DNA of 64,000 nucleotides from JAGDMS01 sp050015455 (GTDB lineage Bacteria; Desulfobacterota; Binatia; HRBIN30), in assembly GCA_050015455.1 (NCBI GenBank), contig JBEKBJ010000008.1, forward strand, positions 15,247 to 79,246, read 5' to 3'. A program made the translations under genes and the position numbers. Positions 17,051 through 24,978 of the stretch are shown here, piece after piece. Each line of letters begins with the position of its first letter. Positions within the stretch are counted from its first letter, which is position 1. The notes below the pieces were generated by a model that made no database searches, had not been told where the DNA came from, and was given only the letters and a program-made list of their open reading frames with translations.

Positions 17051-18557
17051 CCAAAGCCTCCGCCGGGACACCTACCTCGAGGTCCTGAGACACGAGGTCC
17101 GCCGTGTGCCGCCCCGAGGTCATGGCGCCCTGGAAGCCCGCGGCCGGAAAGGTCCACGCGCCGGCGAGATACAGCCCCGGCACCGAGGTGCGCGGCTGGG
17201 GTCGCAGGACGGTGTGGCTCTTCGGTGTGATCGCGTAGCCGTAGATCGCGCCGCCGGGGTTCCACGAGTAGCGTCGCATGGTGTGCGGCGTTCCGGTCTC
17301 ACAGATCTCGATGCGTTCGCGCAGATCCGGGAGCTCGGACGCCAGGCGGTCGATGAAGTACGCTTCGAGCTCACGTTTGCGCTCGCGGTACTCGCGCTCC
17401 TCGAGGTCGAGCCAGTGGCGACCGTCGGCGAGCGTGGCGACGTTCAGCACCGAACGTCCCGGCGGCACGTGGCCGGGGTCCGAGAGGTTGTGGTTGCCGA
17501 GGATGAGTCCCTGAGCTTTGTAGTCCCCACGCTCGAGCGCCTCCCACTGCGCGTCGAGGTCGTAGCTGGGCTCGACGAAGAGAACGCGGTCCTGGAGCCC
17601 AAGCGCGCCGGCGTCGCCGCGTATCCCGATGTAGGTCTCGAGGATCGACGGCGAGAGGGGGAGCGCGTCGGAGACCGCGCGGTCGGCCTCGGCGAGGTCG
17701 GGCCGATCCAGAAGCTTGTGGAAGGTGAGCGGTGCCGCGGCGTTGCTCACCACCACCGGTGCGTGGAAACGCGCCCGTGACGTCTCGACGCCCGTGACGC
17801 GTCCGCCCGCGGTCAGGATCCGGGTGACGGGCGTGCGCAGCCGGACGTCGCCGCGGTGCTCGCGGATCACCGCAACGAAGGCATCGGAGAGCGCCTGTCC
17901 GCCGCCTGCCACGTAGAAGCAGCCGCCCAGGTGGTAGCTGCTCCACATCTGGGCGAAGGTGAAGGCGCAGAGCCGCTCCGGGACCGCGCCGAGGTAGCCC
18001 CAGAGCTGCGAGAAGATCGCCTCGAAGCGCTCGTCGCGGACGTGCTCGCGCACGATCTCGCGCCAGCTGCGTCCCATCCACGCGAAGGCTTCGTGCGGCA
18101 GCCCCTGCTGGTCAATGCGACCGCCGTCGGCCCGACGGAGCGCGGCGAACAGCTCACCAACGCCGGCGCGCTGGTCGGGGAAGAGCTCGCAGAGCCGAGC
18201 CTGGTACGCGTCCGGGTCGGCGGGCACGACGAGGTCGTGGGCCGGCCCGCGCGTGCGGTAGACGACGGGGAAGCGGATCAGCTCGATCCGGTCGAGCACG
18301 CCGATCTCGGCGAGCGCCGCGTGCATGCGGCGGCCCGGTGCGAGGTCGCCGGTCTGGTGGAGGGCGACGTCGAAGTCGTAGACCGTGCGGGTTCCGCGTA
18401 CGCGGCGCAGGAAGTGATGGGCGTAGCCACCCGCGTAGACGTGTTGCTCGAGGACCAGCAAGCGCAGGCCGCGGTGCGCCAGCGTCGCGGCGGCGGACAG
18501 GCCGCCGAGGCCGGCCCCGATCACGATGACGTCCCATTCCGGCTCCAGGCTTCGCAT
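17043..18557 (-). CDS. FAD-dependent carotenoid/retinol-type desaturase or saturase
   Basis: A 504-residue flavoprotein of the phytoene desaturase/carotenoid isomerase/retinol saturase superfamily. The dinucleotide-binding motif VIVIGAGLGGLSAAATLAHR is at the N-terminus, followed by LEQHVYAGGYAHHF. The C-terminal FAD-contacting block is GLYLAGAWTFPAAGFQGAM. GGAGGG lies 6-10 bases before the ATG at 18557, which excludes the longer upstream frame. No other carotenoid gene is near, so the substrate is open. A divergent TetR gene and a palindromic operator over its promoter point to induction by a hydrophobic ligand. Confidence 0.85.
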   Translation of the reverse strand: MRSLEPEWDVIVIGAGLGGLSAAATLAHRGLRLLVLEQHVYAGGYAHHFLRRVRGTRTVYDFDVALHQTGDLAPGRRMHAALAEIGVLDRIELIRFPVVYRTRGPAHDLVVPADPDAYQARLCELFPDQRAGVGELFAALRRADGGRIDQQGLPHEAFAWMGRSWREIVREHVRDERFEAIFSQLWGYLGAVPERLCAFTFAQMWSSYHLGGCFYVAGGGQALSDAFVAVIREHRGDVRLRTPVTRILTAGGRVTGVETSRARFHAPVVVSNAAAPLTFHKLLDRPDLAEADRAVSDALPLSPSILETYIGIRGDAGALGLQDRVLFVEPSYDLDAQWEALERGDYKAQGLILGNHNLSDPGHVPPGRSVLNVATLADGRHWLDLEEREYRERKRELEAYFIDRLASELPDLRERIEICETGTPHTMRRYSWNPGGAIYGYAITPKSHTVLRPQPRTSVPGLYLAGAWTFPAAGFQGAMTSGRHTADLVSQDLEVGVPAEALAP

Positions 18558-18588
18558 GAGAGATCCCTCCGAGGGCGCTGCGAGAATG

Positions 18589-18601
18589 TTTACACTGTAA
18601 A
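18589..18601. promoter_or_regulatory. TetR operator, perfect palindrome
   Basis: TTTACACTGTAAA is a perfect 6-bp inverted repeat around one base. It lies between the divergent desaturase and tetR genes and covers the predicted -10 box of the desaturase. It is the expected target of the adjacent TetR regulator. Confidence 0.7.
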
Positions 18602-18622
18602 GATCCATCTTGACGATGTCAA
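18594..18622 (-). promoter_or_regulatory. Sigma-70-type promoter of the desaturase gene
   Basis: On the minus strand TTGACA (18617-18622) and TACAGT (18594-18599) are separated by exactly 17 bases, close to consensus. The -10 box overlaps the TTTACAcTGTAAA palindrome. The -35 lies in a second palindrome, TTGACgatGTCAA (18610-18622). Transcription would start about 25-30 bases before the desaturase ATG. Confidence 0.65.
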
Positions 18623-19302
18623 CACAACCAGGCATCCTGCGGCCGACCATGGCGGCAAGGGAAAAGACAGCGCGGCGCACGCCGCGCCGCAGGCGCTCCT
18701 ATCACCATGGAGACCTCCGCCGGGCGCTTCTCGATGCGTCCCTCGAGATCATCGAGAAGCAGGGCGTCTCCCGACTCACCCTGCGGGACGTGGCGCGCCG
18801 CGTGGGCGTCAGCCACGCAGCGCCGAAGCACCACTTCGGCGACCTGCGCGGGCTCCACCGCGCCATCGCCGAGGAGGGCTACCGAAAGCTGCGCGATCAC
18901 ATGGCCCGCGCCTGCGAGGCCGAGCCGGCTGCCGGCCCGCTGCGGGCCTTCAAGCTCATCGGTATGGCGTACGTCGACTTCGCCGCCCGCAACCCCGGCC
19001 ATTTCCGCGCCATGTTCCACCCAGAGGTGGCCGATCGATCGGGTCAACCCTCGCTTCAGCAAGCGGCGGAATCAGCCTATGCGCTACTGCTCGACGCCGT
19101 GCGCAGCGCGCAGGAGGCGGGCGAGATCCGCGACCACGACACCCGCGACCTCGCTCTCGGCGCTTGGTCGCTGGTCCACGGGCTCGCCGCCCTGGCGGTC
19201 GATCGCCAGCTTGCCAACAAGGGCTTCTCCAGCGCGGATCCGGTGGCCCTGTCGGACGAGCTCACGGACCAGCTCTACCGCGGCATGCGCCCGGACGGAT
19301 AG
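18616..19302 (+). CDS. TetR-family regulator
   Basis: A 228-residue repressor. The DNA-binding domain is LTLRDVARRVGVSHAAPKHH followed by FGDL, preceded by the basic YHHGDLRRALLDAS. The remainder is an all-helical ligand domain with the HFRAMFHPE segment typical of TetRs with a WHG-type C-terminal domain. ATG codons at 18616 and 18649 are both possible; neither has a strong ribosome site. The shorter form would leave the second palindrome outside the coding region. It is divergent from the desaturase and very likely controls it and itself. Confidence 0.9.
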   Translation: MSTQPGILRPTMAAREKTARRTPRRRRSYHHGDLRRALLDASLEIIEKQGVSRLTLRDVARRVGVSHAAPKHHFGDLRGLHRAIAEEGYRKLRDHMARACEAEPAAGPLRAFKLIGMAYVDFAARNPGHFRAMFHPEVADRSGQPSLQQAAESAYALLLDAVRSAQEAGEIRDHDTRDLALGAWSLVHGLAALAVDRQLANKGFSSADPVALSDELTDQLYRGMRPDG

Positions 19303-19315
19303 CCAACGCCCTGTT

Positions 19316-19339
19316 GCCGCGACGTCAGGCGGCCTTTTT
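19316..19339 (+). terminator. Possible intrinsic terminator of tetR
   Basis: GCCGC and GCGGC pair around an 8-base loop and are followed by CTTTTT, 14 bases after the tetR stop. The stem is short, so strength is uncertain. Confidence 0.4.
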
Positions 19340-19739
19340 CGGGCGAAATCTAGAGATACGCCAAGGCCGCGCCCGGAGGCGGATATGTCATTTCCTCATC
19401 GAACTCCATCCATCCGGGATGCAAACCTGAGAACTACCTGGTAATGGTGGAGGCTGCGCGTAAATACGGGTGCTACCCCGAGCTTGCGGGAACATGACCG
19501 GAACGGCGAGATGCGCCTGACGGCGGTCACCACTGGTGACACCGAATTCTTGTAACGAGTGTGGAGGCGACGCTTGCGTGCTCGTACCTTTCGTTTATTC
19601 TGCGTCTTGGACTTGGCGCGAACGCTACGCTCGGCTGCTGGTGGGCAGACCCGGTGGCGGCGCGTCTGATGGTTCCGCGGTTGGTGAAAGGAAGGCAAGA
19701 AGGGATTCGGGGCAACGGGTGCCTGACTGAAAGGGAAAG
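19340..19739. other. Gap without a supported gene
   Basis: About 400 bases. A short open stretch (roughly 19400-19495, plus strand, HPGCKPENYLVMVEAARKYG) reads like protein, but it has no start and ends in a stop; it may be a decayed gene end. The last 100 bases are AT-richer and probably hold the promoter of the monooxygenase gene. Confidence 0.4.
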
Positions 19740-20057
19740 ATGTTCATCGTCCACGTCCACGTCAGCGTGAAGTCGGAGTTCGTCGACGCCTTTCACGAGG
19801 CTTCTCTGGCAAACGCCCGGGAGAGCTTGAAGGAGCCGGGCGTGGCCCGTTTCGACGTCATTCGAGAACTCGAAAGGCCAGAGCGCTTCGTGCTCGTCGA
19901 GGTCTACCGGACGCCCGAGGACGCCGCGCGACATAAGGAGACCGCCCATTACCAAAAGTGGCGGGACGCAGTGGTGGAGATGATGGCCGAGCCGCGCGCC
20001 AGTGTGAAGTACCAGAACCTGTTTCCGGGCGAGCCGGGCTGGGAGACGCCGGCGTGA
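19740..20057 (+). CDS. Antibiotic biosynthesis monooxygenase (ABM) domain protein
   Basis: A 105-residue single-domain protein of the dimeric alpha/beta-barrel ABM family (LsrG/YgiN-like). It starts MFIVHVHVSVK and has the typical VIRELERPERFVLVEVYRT and HKETAHYQKWRDAV blocks with the conserved His and Trp. Members oxidise quinols or isomerise small phosphorylated molecules without a metal. AAGGGAAAG lies next to the start. The alcohol dehydrogenase begins three bases after its stop, so the two are one operon and may act on the same substrate. Confidence 0.85.
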   Translation: MFIVHVHVSVKSEFVDAFHEASLANARESLKEPGVARFDVIRELERPERFVLVEVYRTPEDAARHKETAHYQKWRDAVVEMMAEPRASVKYQNLFPGEPGWETPA

Positions 20058-20060
20058 GCG

Positions 20061-21215
20061 ATGCAGTTCGAATTCGCCACCGCGACCCGGATTGTTTTCG
20101 GTGACGGCGTCGTCTCGAAGTTGCCGGATCTCGTCGCTCCCCTCGGCACACGCTGCCTGGTCGTTACCGGCGCCAATCCGTCGCGGTTCGCGAGCTCCGT
20201 TGCCGTCCTGCGGAGCCGCGGCATCGAGGTGACCACCTTTGCCACTCGGGGTGAGCCCACTGTTGACACCGCTCGCGAGGGCGTGACCCGCGCCCGCGAG
20301 GGAGGTTGCGACGTGATCGTGGCGATCGGCGGCGGGAGCGTCGTCGATGCAGGTAAGGCCATCGCCGCGCTCATCGGCAACGGCGGTGACCCGCTCGACT
20401 ACCTCGAGGTCATCGGAGCCGGCAAAGAGATCACCAAGCCCTCGATCCCGTTCGTTGCCGTGCCCACCACGGCGGGGACGGGATCCGAGGTCACGCGCAA
20501 CGCTGTGCTGGCGGCCGAGGGGCACCGTGTCAAGGTCAGCCTGCGCAGTCCGCTCATGTTGCCGCGGGTCGCGCTCGTCGATCCGGTGCTGACCCACACC
20601 ATGCCACCGGCGGTCACCGCGAGCACGGGCCTCGATGCGCTCACCCAGGTGATCGAGCCATTCGTCTCCAGCAAGAGCAATCCACTCACCGACGGCATCT
20701 GCCGGGAGGGGATGGGCCGGGCGGCGCGCTCCCTGCGCCTCGCCTACCAGCGCGGCGACGACGCCGAGGCGCGGCGCGACATGGCGCTGGCGAGCTTGTT
20801 TGGCGGGCTGGCGCTCGCCAATGCCGCGCTCGGGGCCGTGCATGGTTTGGCGGCTCCAGCCGGCGGTATGTTCAGCGCACCGCACGGCGCCCTCTGCGCC
20901 CGGTTGCTGCCCTTTGTGATGGAGAGGAACGTCGCTGCCCTGCGCGCGCGTAGCCCCAACAGTCCTGTGTTGCCACGCTTCGACGAGGTCGCCCGGATTC
21001 TGACTGGCCGCCCCGATGCCTCGGCCGAGGATGGGATAGCGTGGGTGATGGGGATATGTGATGAGCTGGCAGTGCCACACCTCGGCGCCCACGGGCTGGT
21101 CGAGGCCCACTTCGACACGCTCGTCGACAAGGCCGCAGCGGCCAGCAGCATGAAGGGCAACCCGATCGCGCTGACTCGCGACGAGTTACTCGAGATCGTG
21201 CAGCGCGCCCTCTAG
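20061..21215 (+). CDS. Iron-type alcohol dehydrogenase family protein
   Basis: 384 residues of the group III (iron-containing) dehydrogenase family. The NAD-binding GGGSVVDAGKAIA and PTTAGTGSEVT blocks are clear. Metal ligands by comparison with FucO: Asp in STGLDALTQ, then Gln in place of the first His, and the two later His in AVHGLAAPAGG and APHGALCA. The Gln replacement may reflect a subgroup with a different metal or none. The likely reaction is NAD(P)H-dependent reduction of an aldehyde or ketone. It is translationally linked to the ABM gene. Confidence 0.88.
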   Translation: MQFEFATATRIVFGDGVVSKLPDLVAPLGTRCLVVTGANPSRFASSVAVLRSRGIEVTTFATRGEPTVDTAREGVTRAREGGCDVIVAIGGGSVVDAGKAIAALIGNGGDPLDYLEVIGAGKEITKPSIPFVAVPTTAGTGSEVTRNAVLAAEGHRVKVSLRSPLMLPRVALVDPVLTHTMPPAVTASTGLDALTQVIEPFVSSKSNPLTDGICREGMGRAARSLRLAYQRGDDAEARRDMALASLFGGLALANAALGAVHGLAAPAGGMFSAPHGALCARLLPFVMERNVAALRARSPNSPVLPRFDEVARILTGRPDASAEDGIAWVMGICDELAVPHLGAHGLVEAHFDTLVDKAAAASSMKGNPIALTRDELLEIVQRAL

Positions 21216-21299
21216 ACTGACTGGCGGGACTTGAATGCGATCAGGGTCAAGCCTGGAAACTAGATTTTCTGGGGTGCTCTCCTACCTCAACACTAATCG

Positions 21300-22355
21300 C
21301 TACAGCACACCTCGCTCGGTTCCAATGCGGTTGAGGGTCTCCCGAAACTCCTTGGGGGGCGCCTCCATGCCTGGCTTTGACACCATCGACATGGCCTCCA
21401 CCGGACAGCTCGAGATGCACAGCCCGCAGCCGATGCACCTGCCATCGACGATGCTCCAGATACCGTCGAGCTCCGCGATCGCATCAACCTGGCACCGCTC
21501 AGGACATAGCCCGCAACCCGTACACAGCTCCGGATCGATCTTGGCCTGGTAATAGGACTGGATGAAATCCGCAGGCCGGGGTGATATCTTGGCGTACTTC
21601 AGAGTCGGACAACAGCACGGACAGCAGCAGCAGATGGCTTCTATCTTTTCGGAGTTGGTGGGCATGAGCACCAGCGCTGATTCCTCCGCCAAGTCGAGGA
21701 TCTTCAACGCCTCGTCCGTGCCTATTTGCCTCCCCAGCTTGTTGTCGAGGTAGAATCGGCCAAAGTTCCCGAAGCCGAGGCAGACCTCTTGCGGCCGGTG
21801 GCACGGGTTGCCCAACAACCCCTGCTCCTTTCGACAGATGCACTGCGATACGGAGATGACCTCCTGCTGCCTGACGAGATCCCGCACCTGGTTGTAGCTC
21901 GCCACCACGGGTGCCACGCTCAGTGCCGATTCCACCGGGATCACGCGCATCTGTCTGGTCTTGGCGGACATGATCGAGGCGCCGAGATAGGGCAAGTACT
22001 CCTCGAACAGCTCGCAGAATTCCCGGTCGAGGTTCTTGAGTTGGAACTCATAGAGACCGACAACGAAGTGGTACGCCTGATAAAGCCGCTTGTCTCCGTC
22101 CCGGACGCGAAAGATACAGCCCTTCTGAGCCATCTCTTCGAGCATCGGGGCCAATTCGGTTTCGTTCATGCCGACGCGAGCGGCGATGGTCCGAACCTCC
22201 TCCGGTTGGTGCCGTAATCTCGCCGCCAACTCCGCCTGCTCGGGCGTGAACAATTTCTTCAATATCTTGATTTCAACCCCGGTCGGCGTAGCCGGATACC
22301 CAGCCGGCAACGTGTCCATGAATGCCCGGAGTCTCAGATAAACGTCCTCGCTCAT
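21300..22355 (-). CDS. Winged-helix / multi-cluster 4Fe-4S protein
   Basis: A 351-residue cytoplasmic protein. The N-terminus (about 30-110) resembles a winged helix (EVRTIAARVGMNETELAPML). A middle region is cysteine-rich: CICRKEQGLLGNPC, then HRPQEVC, and an unusual ICCCCPCCCP stretch near residue 245. Two ferredoxin-type 4Fe-4S motifs close the protein, CTGCGLCPERC and CIGCGLCISSC. ACAGGAGGAACC gives a strong ribosome site. It is probably an electron-transfer or redox-sensing protein; the partner is not evident from neighbours. Similar proteins occur mainly in anaerobic and deltaproteobacterial lineages. Confidence 0.82.
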   Translation of the reverse strand: MSEDVYLRLRAFMDTLPAGYPATPTGVEIKILKKLFTPEQAELAARLRHQPEEVRTIAARVGMNETELAPMLEEMAQKGCIFRVRDGDKRLYQAYHFVVGLYEFQLKNLDREFCELFEEYLPYLGASIMSAKTRQMRVIPVESALSVAPVVASYNQVRDLVRQQEVISVSQCICRKEQGLLGNPCHRPQEVCLGFGNFGRFYLDNKLGRQIGTDEALKILDLAEESALVLMPTNSEKIEAICCCCPCCCPTLKYAKISPRPADFIQSYYQAKIDPELCTGCGLCPERCQVDAIAELDGIWSIVDGRCIGCGLCISSCPVEAMSMVSKPGMEAPPKEFRETLNRIGTERGVL

Positions 22356-22449
22356 GGTTCCTCCTGTCGCTCCTTCGGCAGCTTCTCGGCGGCGAGTTCA
22401 AGCTGGTCGAGGCTGCTCATAGCTGACACTTAACATTGAGGTGGCAGAA

Positions 22450-22595
22450 CTGGCAAACGCGCCACACTCGTGTGCGGTGCGGCTGAACGATGAAGGCGGA
22501 TGATTGCCGAAGTAGGCGCGCGACACCACCGTGGACAGCACCGAGGCGAGAACCACCGGGCTGAACGACGGCATGGCGAAATTGCCCGTGATTTG
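22450..22595 (-). pseudogene. ClC chloride channel fragment, inverted
   Basis: The minus strand encodes GNFAMP followed by SFSPVVLASVLSTVVSRA and YFGNHP, the conserved ClC segment after the selectivity region. It then shifts frame by one base to continue AFIVQPH. A start and the rest of the channel are missing. The C-terminal part of a ClC protein is on the opposite strand directly beside it. Confidence 0.7.
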
Positions 22596-22813
22596 AGGTC
22601 ACCAATGACTACATGATCACCTTGCCGGTGATGATCGTAGCGACGCTGGCCGCCATGGTCGGGCGGGCCCTGAAAGAGGATTCAGTCTACAGCCTGAAAC
22701 TGAGCCGGCGCGGCATCGCGCTGCATCACCGCGAAGATACGATCATGCGGACCCACATGGATATGGAGCGCTTCCGCGCGCCTGAGCAGGCCGGCGTCGC
22801 AAGTCAAATCTAG
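22591..22813 (+). pseudogene. ClC chloride channel fragment, C-terminal part
   Basis: The plus strand encodes FEVTNDYMITLPVMIVATLA, then VYSLKLSRRGIALHHRED, the end of the ClC membrane domain before the CBS region. A stop codon precedes it in frame. Together with the inverted piece on its left it is the remains of one chloride-channel gene broken by an inversion near 22595. The 290 bases after it hold no gene; the end of that gap carries the ribosome site of the next gene. Confidence 0.7.
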
Positions 22814-23104
22814 GCGGCGCAACGCGTCGCCGCCCCTGGTGGTTGCGGTAGGTGCACCCAGCCGATCAGCTGGCGGCTGACCGTAACGTCTCGTCACTCT
22901 GTCTTCCAAGAATGGGGCCCCACCAAAGCTGGGGGAAGCCGCCGGCCGGCTGGAACCGTCCCCATCAGGCTGCCCGCCACATTATTGGCAGATTTACCCA
23001 TTTAGTCGTATTTTTGGCTTGCATTCCCATTTTTCCTGTTGTACAAATGCTAACGACATCGAAGAGGCCCCAATAAGCCAGGGCCCCGAGAGAAAGGAGA
23101 GAGC

Positions 23105-23878
23105 ATGATGATGCATGTACGGAAGCTGCTCGCGGTCTTCACAGTCGCTGCGGGAGCTGCCCTCGTCCTCAGTGCCCCAGTGAGTGCCAGACCTTTTGGC
23201 CAGGGTGATCAAGGTGGGCCATGGGGGCGGGGCAACCGCGGCGCGCCGAATGAGCAACCGACCCCCCAGAGTACGCCGAGCGCGCAACCCAATCCCCAGT
23301 GTCTGCAGAACTGCCGACAGGCCAACCGCCTCTGCCTCGACAGCGCCCAAGTTGACGAGCAGACGTGCGCGCAGTCGACCTGTAGCAGTGAACAGGGGGC
23401 GGTCCAAACCGCCTGTACGACCGATCGCACCTCGGCCGCCTGCCAGAGCGCGCACAGCGCCTTGCAAACGTGTCTAGCGCCATGTCGCACTGCATTCCAG
23501 ACGGCGGTCCAGACCTGCCTCAGCGCCAAGGAAACGTGTCCTGCCACCTGTCCGTCAAGCCAGCCTAATCCGCAGTGCGTCGCCGCCTGTCGTACCACGT
23601 CACAGACCTGTACCTTGACGGCCGGTACTACAGCGCTGAGTTGCTTCGCAAACTGCAACTCACTCGTGACCGCGGCGGAGCAGGCGTGTGGGACCGATCC
23701 TGGTGGGAGTGGGTGCACGACGGCGCTGCAGACCGCGCAGGCGTGTTGGCAGGAATGCCAGCAAACGCAGCAGAGTGCGGAGCAGTCGTGTCAGCAAGCT
23801 GCGCTGAGCTGCATTGCGGCCTGCCCGACCGCTGCGACCCCAACGCCGACCCCGACGTCCTCGTCGTCGGGCACGTAA
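23105..23878 (+). CDS. Secreted cysteine-rich repeat protein
   Basis: 257 residues with a signal peptide (LLAVFTVAAGAALVLSAPVSA). The mature protein has 24 cysteines, arranged in repeated CxxxC-x(6-10)-C units: CLQNCRQANRLC, CLAPCRTAFQTAVQTC, CVAACRTTSQTC, CFANCNSLVTAAEQAC, CWQECQQTQQSAEQSC, CIAAC. Glutamine, alanine and threonine fill the helical spacers. It ends in a TPTPTPTSSSS stalk. GAAAGGAGAG gives a strong ribosome site. I do not recognise a family; disulfide-linked helical hairpins or metal binding are possible. The cysteines are likely oxidised outside the cytoplasm. Confidence 0.75.
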   Translation: MMMHVRKLLAVFTVAAGAALVLSAPVSARPFGQGDQGGPWGRGNRGAPNEQPTPQSTPSAQPNPQCLQNCRQANRLCLDSAQVDEQTCAQSTCSSEQGAVQTACTTDRTSAACQSAHSALQTCLAPCRTAFQTAVQTCLSAKETCPATCPSSQPNPQCVAACRTTSQTCTLTAGTTALSCFANCNSLVTAAEQACGTDPGGSGCTTALQTAQACWQECQQTQQSAEQSCQQAALSCIAACPTAATPTPTPTSSSSGT

Positions 23879-23970
23879 GCGCGGGGCGTGAGCACGGCAT
23901 GCGTGAACGCGAGCCAGCACTGAGTCAGGCCGTACACTCCGGCTGAGCGCTCGATCGTTCGCGAACGCCC

Positions 23971-24029
23971 GAGCCCGGGCGGCAGCCCGACCGGCTCCCC
24001 CCTTTACCGGTCCAGTTGCCGCCCGGCTC
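23971..24029. repeat. Inverted repeat after the Cys-rich gene
   Basis: GAGCCCGGGCGGCA plus GACCGG (23971-23994) pairs with CCGGTC and TGCCGCCCGGCTC (24007-24029) around a 12-base C/T-rich loop. The stem is about 23 bp with a few mismatches. It could stop or stabilise the upstream transcript. No T-run follows. Confidence 0.5.
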
Positions 24030-24075
24030 CCGGCGTGTCATGGGAAGCCAGCACCCCAACGGTGCGGGATCCGCT

Positions 24076-24978
24076 ATGCTGCAGCGTGCGCTCAAGGAAC
24101 AGTTCGCCACCGCCATCGACCGAATGCTTCGCCCGGTGGTGCGGCACTTGATCGCGCAGGGCGTCAGCCACCCCGCGCTCACGCAGATGCTAAAAGAGAT
24201 CTACGTGGATGTCGCGGAGGCAGAGTTCGCCCTGCCCGACAAGCGACAGACGGACAGCCGGCTTGCCCTCATCACCGGGTTGAACCGGAAGGATATCTCC
24301 CGGCTGCGGCGTTTGCGAAGGCCATCCAGGCCGACCGTCGCAGTCGAAGACAATCTGGTCACTCACGTGATCGGTCGGTGGATGGCCGGCCCCCCGTACG
24401 CGGCGGCCGATGGCACCCCGTATCGGCTGCCGTACGAGAGCGATAACCCGGACGCAGCCAGCTTTGCGCGCTTGGTCCGTGACCTGAGCGTTGACATCCC
24501 GGTGCGCTCCGTACTCGACGAGCTGTTGCGAGGAAAGGTGGTCACGTTGCGGTTGCCGCAAGGGGAAGTCGAACTCCAACGGGAAGCCCATATTCCTGAG
24601 GACGCGGCGGCCAAGTTGACCGTGCTGGGCACAGATCCCGCGGAGCTGTTCTGCACGATCATGCACAACATCGAGCACCCGGATGCGCCACGCCTGCAGC
24701 GGAAGGTGGGATACGACAACATCGGCGGCGATGCACTTCCGGAGATCCATGCCGCAGCGCGGCGCACTGGTGAAGAGTTCGTCCGCCACGCCAACGCGCT
24801 CCTGGCGGCGCACGATCGCGATCAGAATTTGCATGCTGCCGGAGGGCGGCGGACGCGCGTGGTTCTCGGAACCTACTATTTTGAAGAGGAAGTGGCGGAA
24901 GCCAAAGCTGCACCGCCGACGCCATCGCGGCCGGACAAACGCACGCGTCTCCCCGGCCGCATTCGGAGGTCCCGATGA
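24076..24978 (+). CDS. DUF6502 family protein
   Basis: 300 residues from the ATG at 24076. It begins ALKEQFATAIDRMLRPVVRH, continues with GVSHPALTQMLKEIYVDVA and has QTDSRLALITGLNRKDISRL, the winged-helix-like signature of DUF6502 proteins. The later half is helical and ends with a basic tail. An upstream start at 24016 or 24040 is possible. It overlaps the following DUF5666 lipoprotein gene by four bases (ATGA). This pairing recurs in other proteobacteria, so the two probably act together, perhaps as regulator and exported partner, but the function is unknown. Confidence 0.8.
   Translation: MLQRALKEQFATAIDRMLRPVVRHLIAQGVSHPALTQMLKEIYVDVAEAEFALPDKRQTDSRLALITGLNRKDISRLRRLRRPSRPTVAVEDNLVTHVIGRWMAGPPYAAADGTPYRLPYESDNPDAASFARLVRDLSVDIPVRSVLDELLRGKVVTLRLPQGEVELQREAHIPEDAAAKLTVLGTDPAELFCTIMHNIEHPDAPRLQRKVGYDNIGGDALPEIHAAARRTGEEFVRHANALLAAHDRDQNLHAAGGRRTRVVLGTYYFEEEVAEAKAAPPTPSRPDKRTRLPGRIRRSR

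Noticed and set aside
19527..21110. Long minus-strand frame across the ABM and alcohol dehydrogenase genes
   Set aside because: It crosses two well-supported genes and an intergenic region, and shows no protein motifs.
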